NCBI GenBank assembly: GCA_000697335.1
Contig: JNEM01009924.1
Location: 1 to 28,555 of the forward strand
DNA: 28,555 bases
Reading direction: 5' to 3'
From: Conidiobolus incongruus B7586
Lineage: Eukaryota > Entomophthoromycota > Entomophthoromycetes > Entomophthorales > Conidiobolaceae
The position numbers and the translations under genes were made by a program. Under the pieces are notes generated by a model, which saw only the letters and a list, made by a program, of their open reading frames with translations, made no database searches and was not told where the DNA came from. The number at the start of each line of letters is the position of its first letter. Position 1 is the first letter of the stretch. Of the stretch, positions 1 to 13,500 are shown piece by piece.

Positions 1-2028
1 ATTTTAATAAAATATTATCTTTATAACTTATTTATAAATTTATAAATAATTTTATTAAGTTTATGATTGAATTTTGAAGAAATAAAAATATAAACCATTT
101 AATAATTATTATTTAGTTTAAATATAATTAAATTTAAATATAAATATTAAAATCAAAATATTTTAATAAAAGAATAGTTATAATTGAATATATATATATA
201 GAGTTTGAAATTATTTATTTTCCTATATATTTTATATATAAATAATCTTTCAAAACTTATAATATATTTGAAAGATCAGAAATTAAAAAATTTGTCATTT
301 TTTAATTCCTATACTAATATTACAGTACCAATCTCATAAACTAAATATCAAAAATGATTTTAATTAACTATTACTTTAAATTTATATAAAATATTTAGAG
401 TTATTGCTAATCAAAATAAAAATTGATTTAAATTGATTTTTAAAAAATAGTTAATTTGAATATTTTTTTAATTTGATATTTTAAAATAACTTTATTAGTA
501 ATTATCAGAATAAAATATATATTTTGATTAATTAAATATAAATAGTAATTTGGTTGGATCTGGGAAATCTTAGAAATTTAATAATCTTTAAGTCAATATA
601 ATTTAATCAAATTTTAAGGTATGATTTAACTGAAAATGAAACCAATTTAGTAGTTTATATAAGTTTAACATTGATATATTCAGTGCTAAGTAATATTGAT
701 TTTGTAAGTCATAGGATATTTTTATTATTGATTTAATATTATAATAATTCTAATAATTTTATATTTTAAAGAGAATATATATTTTCATTAATTTAATAAT
801 TTCAATCAATCAGTATTGATGAATACATTCTTAGGAGTTGCGAATGTATATATTTGAATAAAAAATTGATAACAATACTAAATTTTAATAAATATACTTT
901 GATAATACAATATAGTTCATAGTTTTTATTGATATTATCAATGTATAATAATAAATTTTGGAGCATTTTTTATAAAACAAAGGTATTTCATTTGAATTTT
1001 AATATACAAACCAGGGTAAATAACAATTTAATATATTGCATAATAGTGTAGATATTCATATATTACTTCTATTTAATAATGAGAAGACATTCAAAAATAA
1101 AAATTCATTCAAATAAATCTAATTATTATACTAAAAATTTATAATTTCAATTCAAATGAAAATATAATTCAATTTAATAATTACATTTTGAAACATGATA
1201 CAATTAATAATTTTAAGATAAAAAACACTTGTTTTCCCATTGTTCAACCGAATTTCAGTTTCTGAGAAATAAAATAATTAAACAAAATAAAAAATTTTTT
1301 TATCTCAATTTATTTATCAGATAATAAAAATGAATAAGAAAATATTAAAATTAAATTAATTATTTTGGTATCATGTTTTTAAAACTATTTAATAGTACAA
1401 TATAACTTCATTTATATACAAAATTTGATATTATTAATTTTAATCTTTGTGTGATAATTATATAGATTACATTACTAACAGTATGATACATATGATATTT
1501 TAATACTAATGATATATATTATATATTATATATTATGGTGGACTTGTAATGTATGAAAGCGGATTAACTTATAAGCCATCATAAGACAACAATTAAGATT
1601 GTGATTTATTCCTTGTGATTTGAGTGGTGCAGCAAAGGATATTAACTAGCTCATGACTAGGTAATTATTATAATCATATCCATTACTATTCATAATTATA
1701 TTTAAAAATAATGGATATTGAGATGATTTTGGTATGAATTTAATTTAATATCAAGTCATATTATAAGTATACTTTGATTAATACTTATGATCACTTTTTT
1801 TGATAAGAAAAGCTTTTAGTTATTGATCCAATAGCAGTTGGGGAAAATTCAACATTTTCATTGGGTAAAAAAGCATCACTCATTTTAATCATTCTAAATT
1901 TGTAAATATATGTGTGATTCAATAATGATTACTATAATACTAACTAATAAATAGAAAAAAGTATTTTAATTGGTGTGGTTTACTGTTGTACTTGATCTCA
2001 TTTTAATCAAAAATAACTGACAACAAAA
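1..2028. other. AT-rich intergenic spacer
   Basis: No gene is visible on either strand: all frames are broken by frequent stops and the base composition is overwhelmingly A and T. A 10-bp inverted repeat (245-254 with 267-276, loop 12) can form a hairpin. A slightly more GC-rich stretch lies at about 1535-1655 but gives no reading frame or RNA fold that I recognise. The last 200 bases should hold the promoter of the next gene: a CCAAT near 1827 and an inverted CCAAT (ATTGG) at 1969-1973, 56 bases before the start codon. Confidence 0.6.
1825..2028 (+). promoter_or_regulatory. Probable promoter and 5' leader of PDB1
   Basis: The stretch upstream of the start codon at 2029 is less AT-rich than the spacer. 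It contains CCAAT near 1827 and ATTGG at 1969-1973, and ends in an A-rich leader (ACAAAAATG) typical of fungal start sites. No clear TATA box is seen. The transcription start is not determinable from sequence alone. Confidence 0.35.
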
Positions 2029-3480
2029 ATGCTCTCCAGAACTCTCCGCTCCTCACTCTTAAAGTCTAACTTACTTAACAGATCCGCTTTCAATGGTGTT
2101 CGCTTCAATTCTACTGGTGCTCACCAGGTAAAACCAAATTCGCCACCCATATTCAAAATTTTACTGACGTAAAAATTCTTGTGATCTAGATGACCGTTCG
2201 TGAAGCTTTGAACGCTGCCCTCGAAGAAGAAATGATTAAGGATGAATCCGTTTTTATCCTTGGAGAAGAAGTTGCTCAGTACAATGGTGCTTACAAGGTG
2301 AGCATTCATCAATTTTGGATCTGACACTGAACGCTGATCATGATTATTTTTGCTGGTATTAGGTCACCAAAGGTTTATTAGACAAATTCGGTCCTAAGCG
2401 TGTTATTGATACCCCTATTACCGAAATGGGTTTTGCCGGTTTAGCCGTTGGTGCCGCTTTAAACGGTTTAAAGCCCGTTTGTGAATTCATGACTTTCAAC
2501 TTTAGTATGCAGGTAAACACCGATACAACTCGAAATCCAACTTTTTTTAGGTACAATATATTTACATTTGGTATTTTTTGGAATTTAGGCTATTGATCAA
2601 GTTGTTAACTCTGCTGGTAAGACTTTCTACATGTCTGGTGGTATTGTCAAGTGCCCCATCGTTTTCCGTGGTCCCAACGGTGCTGCCGCTGGTGTTGGCG
2701 CCCAACACTCTCAATGTTATGCCGCTTGGTACGGTTCCGTTCCCGGTTTAAAGGTTATCTCCCCCTACAGTGCTGAAGACTGCAAGGGTCTCTTAAAGGT
2801 ACCCCAAAAATTTATTAGATAATATTAACAAATTTTCTAATAATTTATTTAGGCCGCTATCCGCGATCCTAACCCCGTTGTTTTCCTTGAAAACGAATTA
2901 ATGTATGGTGTTACTTTCCCCATGTCTGAGGAAGCCATGTCTTCCGATTTCGTCTTACCCATTGGTAAGGCTAAGGTTGAAAGACAAGGTAAAACTTCAT
3001 TACATATCCTATAGAGTGAGACTTAATATATATATTTTGAATAGGTACTGATGTTACTATTGTTGCTCACTCTAAGCCCGTTGGCCAGGCTCTTGAAGCT
3101 GCTGAAATCCTTGCCAAGGAAGGCATCAACGCTGAAGTAAATTATTACATTTATTAAATTCGGTACTGTTGTACTAATGTAATACTTAGGTCATCAACTT
3201 GAGATCCATCCGTCCCTTGGATATTGATACCATCATCGAATCCGTCAAGAAGACCAACCACCTCATCACCGTCGAAGGAGGCTGGCCCATGTTCGGTGTT
3301 GGTTCCGAAATTGCTGCCCAAATCATGGAATCTGAAGCTTTCGACCACTTAGACCACCCCGTCACCCGTATCACTGGTGCTGATGTTCCTATGCCTTATG
3401 CTAAGAACTTGGAAGAACTTGCACTCCCCACCGTCGATATCATTGTCAAGAACGCTAAACTCCAACTCAACAAGAAATAA
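2029..3480 (+). CDS. PDB1: Pyruvate dehydrogenase E1 component subunit beta, mitochondrial
   Basis: This is the beta subunit of the thiamine-diphosphate-dependent E1 of the mitochondrial pyruvate dehydrogenase complex, which decarboxylates pyruvate and passes the acetyl group to lipoyl-E2. Seven exons join in frame: 2029-2127, 2190-2297, 2363-2512, 2589-2798, 2853-2988, 3045-3136, 3190-3480. All six introns are GT-AG and 53-76 nt. The product is 361 residues, close to the human 359. Exon 1 alone encodes a Ser/Arg-rich mitochondrial targeting peptide ([13 protein letters not shown]...). The mature part starts near residue 34. [14 protein letters not shown] holds the conserved cofactor-site Glu. 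[15 protein letters not shown] ([16 protein letters not shown]), [17 protein letters not shown] and ENELMYGV are family signatures in the transketolase-type pyrimidine-binding domain. [10 protein letters not shown] and [10 protein letters not shown] mark the C-terminal transketolase domain. The codons look strongly biased, as in a highly expressed gene. A possible poly(A) signal AATAAA lies at 3505-3510. Confidence 0.97.
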
Positions 3481-6400
3481 TTTTTTAACCAAAAATCATA
3501 ACATAATAAATTAAATGTCAATACTTGATTCATTTTATAAATTATTTTTTAGGTAGAAATTGCTGATTTGCAGATATGATGGTAGTTATAATTTTAAATA
3601 AACTTGAACAATCATTTATTCATAATTTTATTAAACAGAACAAATTTATTACTAATATTTAATATTTTATCAAATTTAGTTTCCTGATAGGATTATTATT
3701 TATAATTTGATTTATTTAAAAATAATAAATCAAATACTATTTATTAAAAGTTAGTAAATTTATGATGCTATTCATAAAAAAATTTTTATTAATTTAATAT
3801 TATGAAAATTAAAATTTATATTAGATTTATCATAATAACATGATTAAAAGAATTTGTTTTATATAAACAATGAATATATTGTATATAATGATATTAAATA
3901 AGATAATAAGAATTTTGAATTATTAAAATTTATTGGAATTGCAAATTGAAATTCTAATTATAATATTAAATTTAACAAAAAATATCAGTTTGTTAAATTT
4001 AATGTTTAATCTTAATAATTTTTTTAAAAAAATCTACTGTTATTATTATTATTATTAATATTGTTATTGTTATAATGATATTATATATTAATGATATTGG
4101 AAATTTTACTTACCTTAATAATATTAATTATTAAAATTATATATTTTGATAAAAAAATTGATTTTATAAGACTGATTATAATTATTATGGATTATTATTG
4201 AATTATTGAATAATTAGTATTTACATAATATAACTTTACTATAAACTTAATAATATAATAATATGCTATCATTCATTTTTAATTACTTAATTCACCAATA
4301 ATCAAAAATATTATTATTAATAATTTATATAATCAATCTAATTCATAATATTAAGATGTTTTTCTTTTTAATATTTGATAAATTTTAAATTATCCTCTTA
4401 TAATAAATAATAATCTTTATTAAGGTATTTTGTTTTATTATAAAATATTATATATTATTAAAAATAGCAAAATTTAATATTTAATGATTTGATTCTATTC
4501 ATTTATTTTATATCTATTTTAAAATATTTATGAAAAAGATAAAAATCAAATAATATCCTAAAATTATAAAATCACTAATTAAGAAAAAGGATTATTAATA
4601 TGAATTATATCAAGATTTCATCTATGATTAAAAAAATTTGCTAATAATTTTAATATACTATATATTAAAAGATTCTCATTAATAAAAAATTATAATTATA
4701 ATTTAAAATATTAATAAATTAATCAAAATATAAATATACAACAGCTAATAATTTTTATGTTTATATGTATATATATAAGATTTTATAACAAACTACAATA
4801 GAATAAATATTAAATAATTTGAAGAATTGAAACCAAGCATCTATTTGCATTTTTAATATAATACCCAAAGCTACACCAAATATCAATTTTTCAATTACTT
4901 AAAACGTTGTAAATTAAAATATGGAATCAAAAAGGGGCAGTTAATCATGTTTAAATAAATGTTGAATACTTTTATCATCTTTTAAGCCAATTTATTATCA
5001 CAAGTATAATAATGCAATAATAATTATATCATTATACTATTTTAATTCAAATTAATTGAATTTTCAATGAGTTATTTCGACCCCTATCTCAAAAATTAAC
5101 AAAGATGCAAGGTTTCGAGTTTGAACTTAATATTTAATAAATTAATGTCTATTTGTTAAAATTGCATCAAATTTGAATATTTAATATTTGACTAATTTTA
5201 AGAATAATTTGAATCGATACCTAATTATAAACTGATTTATTACAAACCCTTTTCAATTATAATTTTTAGAAATCAATTATGATTATTTTACTGAAATAAA
5301 GGTAATATAAAATATATTCAAATAAATTTTATAATTTAAATTATTTAATTAATTTTTCAATTAAAAAAATTGCAAGATTTTTCACACTTTATTAATTATA
5401 ATTAATAATAAATTCTTATATCACTAAAGTTATATTTTAATCGAATTCTAAGTCCTTAACAATATAATATCTTCACTATTATATCCTTAAATTTATCTTG
5501 AAACAGTTTGATGAATCCATTAATTTTAAAAGTTAGAATATAGTATAATATGAATTTTGAGTAAAAATTTACTCTAAAGAGATCAAATTTATTATACCAA
5601 TTCACCCAATATTTTTTTATATTGAAAAATTATGCACTAATATAAATTAAAATTAATTGCAAATAATAACAAAAATTCACTAATTTATATTAAACTAGAT
5701 TAACTTATTAAACTCCTTTTATGATAATATTGTTATATAACAATGATAAATACATATTTAATAATTGTTTTGAAAATGGAGAATTAATAATAAATTAGTG
5801 ATTTTTTAAACACCCATACTTTGTATATAAAGATATTAGAATTATATCTTTAGTATTTTCATATAGATCAGAATTTATAAAAATTAGAAACTTATCAATC
5901 TTTAAATATAAACTATTAGTATATAAAGATTATAATAAAATCAAAAAAATATTATAAATATAACATAGAAATTTTAAATAATAAAATAATTATAATAGTT
6001 GAATATAATCCAGTATCTTGTGATTATTTATATTATAATTGTTTTGACAAATAAGTCACTTTAAAGGTCAACCAATTCATTGATCTTGGGAAATAGTATT
6101 TTCAATGTATGTTATTAAAAGATAAACTTAATGAGTTAATAAATGAATATTATTTAATAAAAGATATTAATTTGGTTTGGTTTTGTATTCAACAGTAAAT
6201 ACTTTTTAATAAATACAAATTTAATTAATATTATGATAAAAATATGTTCATTTCAGTATATATATATATATAACATATTATTTTACTTAAAGATATTTCT
6301 AGATTTTAAAATTGTTAATTAAATATTTCAATAGATTATTATCAATATTAAATAATAATTTTAAAATTTTAATAATAGTTAATAAAAATATCTGGTTTGA

Positions 6401-7539
6401 AATTTCACTGAATAAAATATGAATTTATTGAGAATAATATATCTTTAAAGATATTTTAAACTTCCCCTATTTTTTTTTTGAAAAAAAAACTATGTGTCAA
6501 GGATAAATAAAAAGAAAATTCTTAAAAATCAAATATTTAACAGATCATTAAAAGAAAAATCTATATAGTTTAACCATTGTCTGACTGCTCAAACAAAGGT
6601 TTATTGTCTAGAGGTCCAAATGTAACGGTTTCAAATAATTGCAACCTCGTAGCTAAATTGGTCAAAATTCAGCTCAAACCACAACTTAAAGTAGGGACCA
6701 TTGTATAAACACGAGCGATCCAAATTCAATATTCATAATAAAATAAAAGGATAATGTCTACTTAACTGTTAAGTTAGAGTTGTTATAGCAAGAATCAACA
6801 ACGAATTGTAACAAATTTATTTTTGAATTAGTTGAGACCCGCTAATTTTGTTTTAAAATTGTGGTAAAATAATTTTCGAAAAATTTTTGGAATTTAATAT
6901 TAATCAAATATTATTATAATTTAATATAAAAATTTTTATGATAATAAAAATGGTTAAGTAATTAATATTAATTCAATGTTTAATATTAATAATTTTAAGT
7001 TTAATCCCATCCAAATAAAAATAATAATAAAAATTAAAGTATAATTCTGTTATTATTGGATAATAAGGATAATTTAGATATTATTAACAATTTTTTATAA
7101 ACAATAATAAAATTATTGATATTAATAATATATAATTGAAAATTGTTTACCTATCAATATCATTATTCAATAATATCAAAGTATATCAATGATATTTAGA
7201 CAGATCCTAAACAATATCAAATGGTATCACTGAATAATCAACCAATCGATCCCTTAAAATTATACTTCAAAACCCTGAATTCAATTTGTATTAACCTTAA
7301 AAAGGCAAATTTATAATTATTTTAAATTGAATATGAGATTTAGGTTTCAAACCGAAAATAAACAACTGCCAAATTCGTAACGGATTGAATCACTCTGAAC
7401 TTTGCAATAATAGCCACAACAATCAAAAAATTCAATATACCCTTTTCTTTTAATTATTGAATTATTTTATATAGTATTTAAAAAAATAATAAAAATATAA
7501 TAGTATAAGGATTGTAAATATATTTGAAATTTATTTCTA
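3481..7539. other. AT-rich intergenic spacer upstream of the giant gene
   Basis: About 4 kb without a credible coding exon. It contains a short TTA microsatellite near 4037-4058, a (TA)n run near 6257-6271 and a T/A foldback at 6471-6489. Two patches are less AT-rich: about 6570-6850 and about 7190-7440. The second contains CCAAT at 7242-7246 and is a plausible upstream control region for the gene starting at 7540; the first is unexplained. Confidence 0.55.
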
Positions 7540-10500
7540 ATGGATAGCGAATCGTTTGTATCCGTGGAAATTTTACCTCCTAATTACGAAGCTGTCACGG
7601 AGAGGGAAGTACGTCCTCGTGACCTTCCTCCTAACTACGGCCACGAAACACATCTATCCAATTTGGCTAATCCCGACGATGCGATGAGGGAAGAGAATGT
7701 TGTGTTCGACCTCTTCGAAACCATTATGACGAGCTCCCAAATGAATAGTCAGAGGTCCAGCTTGCACAGGAGCAGTAAGGGCAAAAAGCACAAGAAGAAG
7801 CACCACTACTCCAGACCGCAGCAGGATAGCAGGCATCATTCGGACCATTTAAGAATGCCGAGGACTGCTCCCAACAGTCCGTTGACCAGATTAGCAGCGC
7901 CTCTAAGTCCGCTATTCAATATTCCATCAGCGAAGTTTTTGAAGCGACGATCCATGCTCATATTTGGGACTGGCGAGAGTTCGGAGCCTTCGTCAGTAAC
8001 ACGAAGCGAACCCAACTCCGTGGAAATATCGAGGGCGAACTCGGACTTGGGGTCATCAGACCCCAGATTCTATACCGCATCTTCCAATATGAGTCAAGTG
8101 GACACCGCTGGTACATCCAACTCTGGGTCGGAAGATGTCAATAACGAAAATTTTCAAATGCCGGAGACTTCGCAACAAAATAAATCGATTTCAACGACAG
8201 AATGCACCAATAGTATAGAAACCAACGAAGACTATGGTGTGCCGAGTACTAGTAACAGTAGTAGCAAGATGGCAAAGAGGCCGGTATCATTCCTGCACAG
8301 TATCCTATCACCCCCAAGGACCCCTAAACTCGAGTTAGATTTGAAAAAACTAATGAAATCCGAAACCACCAGTTCAACTTATAACAACACTTCTGAATCC
8401 TTGAATTCTCACTTAAACCATCCTTTAGAAAATGGCAACGATGAAGATTCAAGTGACAATTTATCTGGAGGATACCCTAACACTTCAACATACCAAAATG
8501 GTTTCAATACCCGACATCCAATAGAATCTCGAGTAATCCAACACCAACAACTGACGAAAGTCATGTCGGAAGAATTTATTGTACATGATCAGAGTTGGTC
8601 AGGAGACAGTGCATTTATTGACGATTTGAAGGATGACGAAATGATAATGATGGATCAGGGTTTAAATCAAAATTTGGGTGAGACAGTTATTGATCAGGGT
8701 TTAGATATAGAAGAATATGTAGAGCACGTGAGTCCACGTGAACTTAACAAGACTCTCGAATCCGACTATGAAGACGATAACAAAGGTCCAAATAACTTTA
8801 ACCAACTGTTAGAATCCCACGAAACGAGTTACATATCGACAACTTCCAACCTTGAAGATATTGATCCAATCACAGAAACTCCAATTCCAATTCAAGCCGA
8901 GGATGATGACTTTACAACCTCCAAAGAATCTCACCAGTATTACGATACTCCACCATCGTCTTCAAATGCTTCAATTTTGAAAGAAATTCAAGAAATTGAC
9001 GCTCTTATAGACGAAGCCAGTAAGTTCGAAGAGTCTATATATAACGAAAGATCCATGAAATCATCAGTAACGAGTCTTACCAAACATTTTGAAAATACAG
9101 TCGAAGTTGAATGGAGTGGCGATAAGACTAACGAAGATTCCAATTTAGATGAAATATTATCCAAACTACCGATGGGAAGTGAAACAATTGATGATATTAA
9201 AATAGTTAAAGAACCATCAGTTGAAAACCTCGAGATTAATCTTGAATCTATATCGTTAACTAACAATTTAACCAATACTCCACAACGGGATAAATCTTTA
9301 GAAAACAATTGTAACGAATTAGAATACAATCAAAATATCCAATCACTAGCTATAACAATAGAAAACACTAATGAAATTACAAATTCAACACAAGATACAG
9401 TTATGAATGACAGATCTATTGAAATAATATCAAAATCTTCCAATTCATCTAAAGATAACAATAATGCAAAACCATCACCAATACCTAACCGTAATCTCAA
9501 TTCTTTTATCCATTCCACCGTTATTAACTTGAATTTAGAAAATATATCAGAACCCGACAAATCCCTAGAAAATTGTATAATGGGTCAAGAAATTTGTAAA
9601 AGTTCCCAACTTCAAGGTAAATAACACTATAAGCTAATTAAATTTCCAGCTGATTTTGATAAAACCAGACAACAATACCAATCAAGGTCATATTCAAATC
9701 ACAAACGACCCAGATGATTATGAAACTCTTGAAACTTTACGCAACATTTTAAAAAATTCTTTGCAAGTGCCCAATAATTCCAAAAAATGTAGGAAATCTT
9801 TTTTAGTTTTAGATGACCGCCATAATGGAAAATCCAAGAGGAGAAGACACACCGTAGCTGGAAATACGTTAAGGACTAGGGGAAGAAAATCGAAATGTAA
9901 ATTTAATAGAATTATATATAATAATTTATTAATTTTTTTGTAGCTGATGGTGACTTTAAGACTTCTAAAAAATCTCAAACTACAAGCACATCCAACAATA
10001 CCAACTTCAGTGGATTCCAAACTCTACAAAATCCAGAATTTGACAAAATATTCGGCAAGGGTCAAAGTCTCAAAGTACGTATTAGAGAATCCAAAGACTT
10101 TATATCAAAACTTATGAAGACTCTGCTGAATGTGGAAGCACTCGAACAGATCAAGAAGATGGTAGTAATTGACGGGAATCCGAGTGCGAGCAACGATTAC
10201 TATTACTTTAGAGAAATTCTAAACATTCTGACGCATATCGTTCAAAATAATGTGAGTGCGGATAGATACTTCGAAGCGATGCACCTGATCTCGAATACTG
10301 AGAAGAAAAATGAGGAGAAGCTCTGCCAGAACTGTAATCAAAATATTGGTAAGGCCAAGGTTGCAGCTGTAGTACCTACTCCAATCAAATTTGGACTGAA
10401 GCGCATTGGTAAATCGCTGCCGAGTATTCCCGATAAGTTAGAGGAGGAGAGAGAGTCTGACGATAATAACAGTGACGATTTGGAATTTGAAAAAATCGAG

Positions 10501-13500
10501 AATGCGATGCGACGGTCTTTGGATATTACTTCCGATAAGGTAAGGTACACCGGTAAAGAGGTGTCACTAGTTCCTAAGAAACTGTCCGCCGAAGAGGAAG
10601 AAGAGATGGAATTGGCGAAGATTGAAAATGCAATGAAGCGATCCATGAACATTTCATCCAGTTGCGGAAGATTCTCTGGCAAAGCCATATCGCTAGTCCC
10701 TAAGAAACTGTCCGCCGAAGAGGAAGAGGAGGTGGAATTGGCGAAGATTGAAAATGCAATGAAGCGATCTATGGACATTTCATCCAATCGCGGAAGGTTC
10801 TCTGGCAAAACCGTGTCTCTAGTTCCTAGGAAACTGACACCCGAGGAGGAAAAAGAATTGGAGTTGACCATGATAGAGAAAGCAATCCGACGATCTTTCG
10901 ACACGACGGCCGATCGAGGCCGATACTCAGGAAAGGAGGTGCCTGTCGTACCCAGGAAACTCTCTGCTGAGGAGGAAAAAGAGATTGAATTGGCATGCTT
11001 GGAAAATGCATTGAATCGGTCTACTAGCAAGACCAATGATAAGAATAGATATGAAGGAAAATCAATTTTACTTGTTTCCGAAGAATCTTCAGCAGAATCC
11101 AAAGAAAAACTCACTAGAGAGGAAAAGGAAGATATTGAACTGAACAAATTCGAGCACAATATGCGAAGGTCTTTGGATGAGTTCGATTCCTGGAGTCGGG
11201 ATATGTGTGTGAGGAAATCAATGGATAGCTTAACTACTCGAGACATATTTAACAATTCATCGGGAAGATTCGGTCTTGGGGGAAGGAAACGAAAAAATAG
11301 ACTGTCTCTAGTTTCCGAGATGTCCAATAAAAAATCATTCCAGGAAGCCAAGCGAAAGACCTCTGCGCCAGCAACTGTGGAAGTGGAGCACACCGACGAC
11401 AAGTTCGACGAGAACACCGACGATTTCGACGAGTTAGAGCAGGCTTTCTCCAGATCGATGAGTAAGACAGCTGACCCCAACAGGTACAAGGGCAAGAAGC
11501 ATATCTCCATTGTACCCAGGGAACTAAATGAGGAAGAAATGAAAGAATTCGAATTGGATCTGTTCGAAAAGGCTATCAAACGATCTACCGACCACACCGT
11601 AGATTCTCGACGATATGAAATGGAGTTGAACCTTGAGCCCTCATCCAGTTTCAAATCCAGTGAAAATAACAGCGATACGGTTTTCCCTCAACGCAGGTCT
11701 AAATCCCTTGACGAAACTACCAATAGGCATCACACCCATTTCCACAATTCCAGGTCCACATTGTTGCGCAAACTGTCAGACAAGATCGAAAAGCGCGCAG
11801 ATATGAATGCACTCAGTGACATTATTCAAAAATCCATGCAAGCGACGGAATACTCCCAGAGCTTTGAAAGTAAATCGATATCTACAGTTCCCAAGAAGCT
11901 GAGTGTGGATGAATTGAAGGAGTTGGAGTTTGATGAGTTGGATCAAGCATTGGCACGATCCAATCGGTTCACGATTGATAAGCATCGGTACAGTGGCAAG
12001 GAATTGCCGCCAATCGTCCCGCGGGAAATGGACCCTGAAGAGTTGAAACAATTTGAATTTACAGAAATTGAGCGTGCACTATCGAAATCTGCTAGTGTGA
12101 CGTCTGTGAATCCAAGGTATGCCAGCAAAGAGATCAGCATCGTGCCCAGAACTCTGAGTCAGGAAGAGTTCAAAGATTTCGAATTCCAGCAGCTCGAAAA
12201 GGCCCTCAACCGGTCGATGGATGCGACCTTCGACGAAACTAGGTATCAGTCCGCTACCATGTCGCCACCCAATGAGTATGATATCAAACAGTTGGATGAA
12301 GCGCTCAAGCGACTGAGTCAGACTACTGTCAATACTGCTAGGTATTCTGGCAAGGAACTAAGTTTAATACCATCTAGTAATGATCTTGCTAGTGAAAAGA
12401 CCCAAAAATGGAATATTTTGAACTTTGCGCTCGTGAAAACACTGAGGACTGCATTTAGTTCCAAGAGTTCCGAAACCAATCCCGCCCTATTCGATAGGCG
12501 CACATCTATCTTCGTAGATGACGATTTGGAATTTTTGGCGATGGCAATTGAAAGAACTTTGAATTTGACATCAGATCCCACCAAATTCGAAGCCAACCCA
12601 CAATCCTCGCAGGTATCAAGTTCTAATCGTGATTCCAGCGAAAGAGATTCTGAGGAGACTACTGACGCAGAATCCTCAATTTTGGCCACGGTGTCTGCGG
12701 GATCCATGTACCAGCAAGTTCCTCTCAACGGCTCCAATCCTAGTCTCCAGTCTCAAGAGAAACACGAATTCAAATCGATGTTGGCGAGTATTCGCAAGAT
12801 ATTGCACCTCAAATCAAAAATCAACAAGAATTCATCTGCGAGTAATCACCTCAACGACGACGATTACGTTGGGGACGACCATATCGAAAGCATGATAGAA
12901 TTAAACAATCTTGAAGCAAATCTCAAGAAATCCATCGAATTCAATGTGGTGCAACATCTCTTCTCGGAAGAATCGCAGAGGCCCGACCCTGAAACACTGG
13001 AGCTGGAGCCCGTACATGAGAATGACGAGGTTACGGCGGCAATCTACAGGGATTTGACCACTTCTATAGAGGATTTTGCTATGTCGCCTAGACTTGCATC
13101 ATCGTCCAACAGAATTTCGCAGTTGAGTGATATTACCACTAGTAGTTCGTCCAAACATTCATCGTACTTAAGGAGTGATATGAGCGATTATTCCGATATT
13201 AAATTTAAATCTGGCGATGATCGCAAATCTTTCCATACCAAGTCGAAAATTCGCCAGAAAGTGTTCGCTGGAACCAGGTTGAGTTGGCCTGTCAAATCAG
13301 CAACCAGTTTAAGTTCCATGTCGGAAACGTCAAATAGTCGCCGAGGATCCAAAGGCAAGAAGTACTTGGACTTCAAGTCGAGTTCAAGGAAAACAAGTGC
13401 CGAAGCTCCTCCGAAGCCGAAGCCTCTGCAAGTCACTTTGAATGGGCTCAACCCCACCACTGTGGAGCCTCCGCCACCGCCCGCTGAGAGTAGCGACCCC

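Noticed and set aside
10480-11110. CRISPR-like or satellite array from the regular 126-bp spacing
   Set aside because: The whole unit is coding and divergence follows codon positions; it is a protein repeat in a eukaryotic gene.
10338-11654. 438-codon open frame on the reverse strand opposite the repeat array
   Set aside because: It is a shadow of the sense repeats: the same codons recur, so the antisense frame stays open by periodicity. Its Ser/Leu/Phe-rich product has no family features, and the sense frame is far longer and shows conserved residues.
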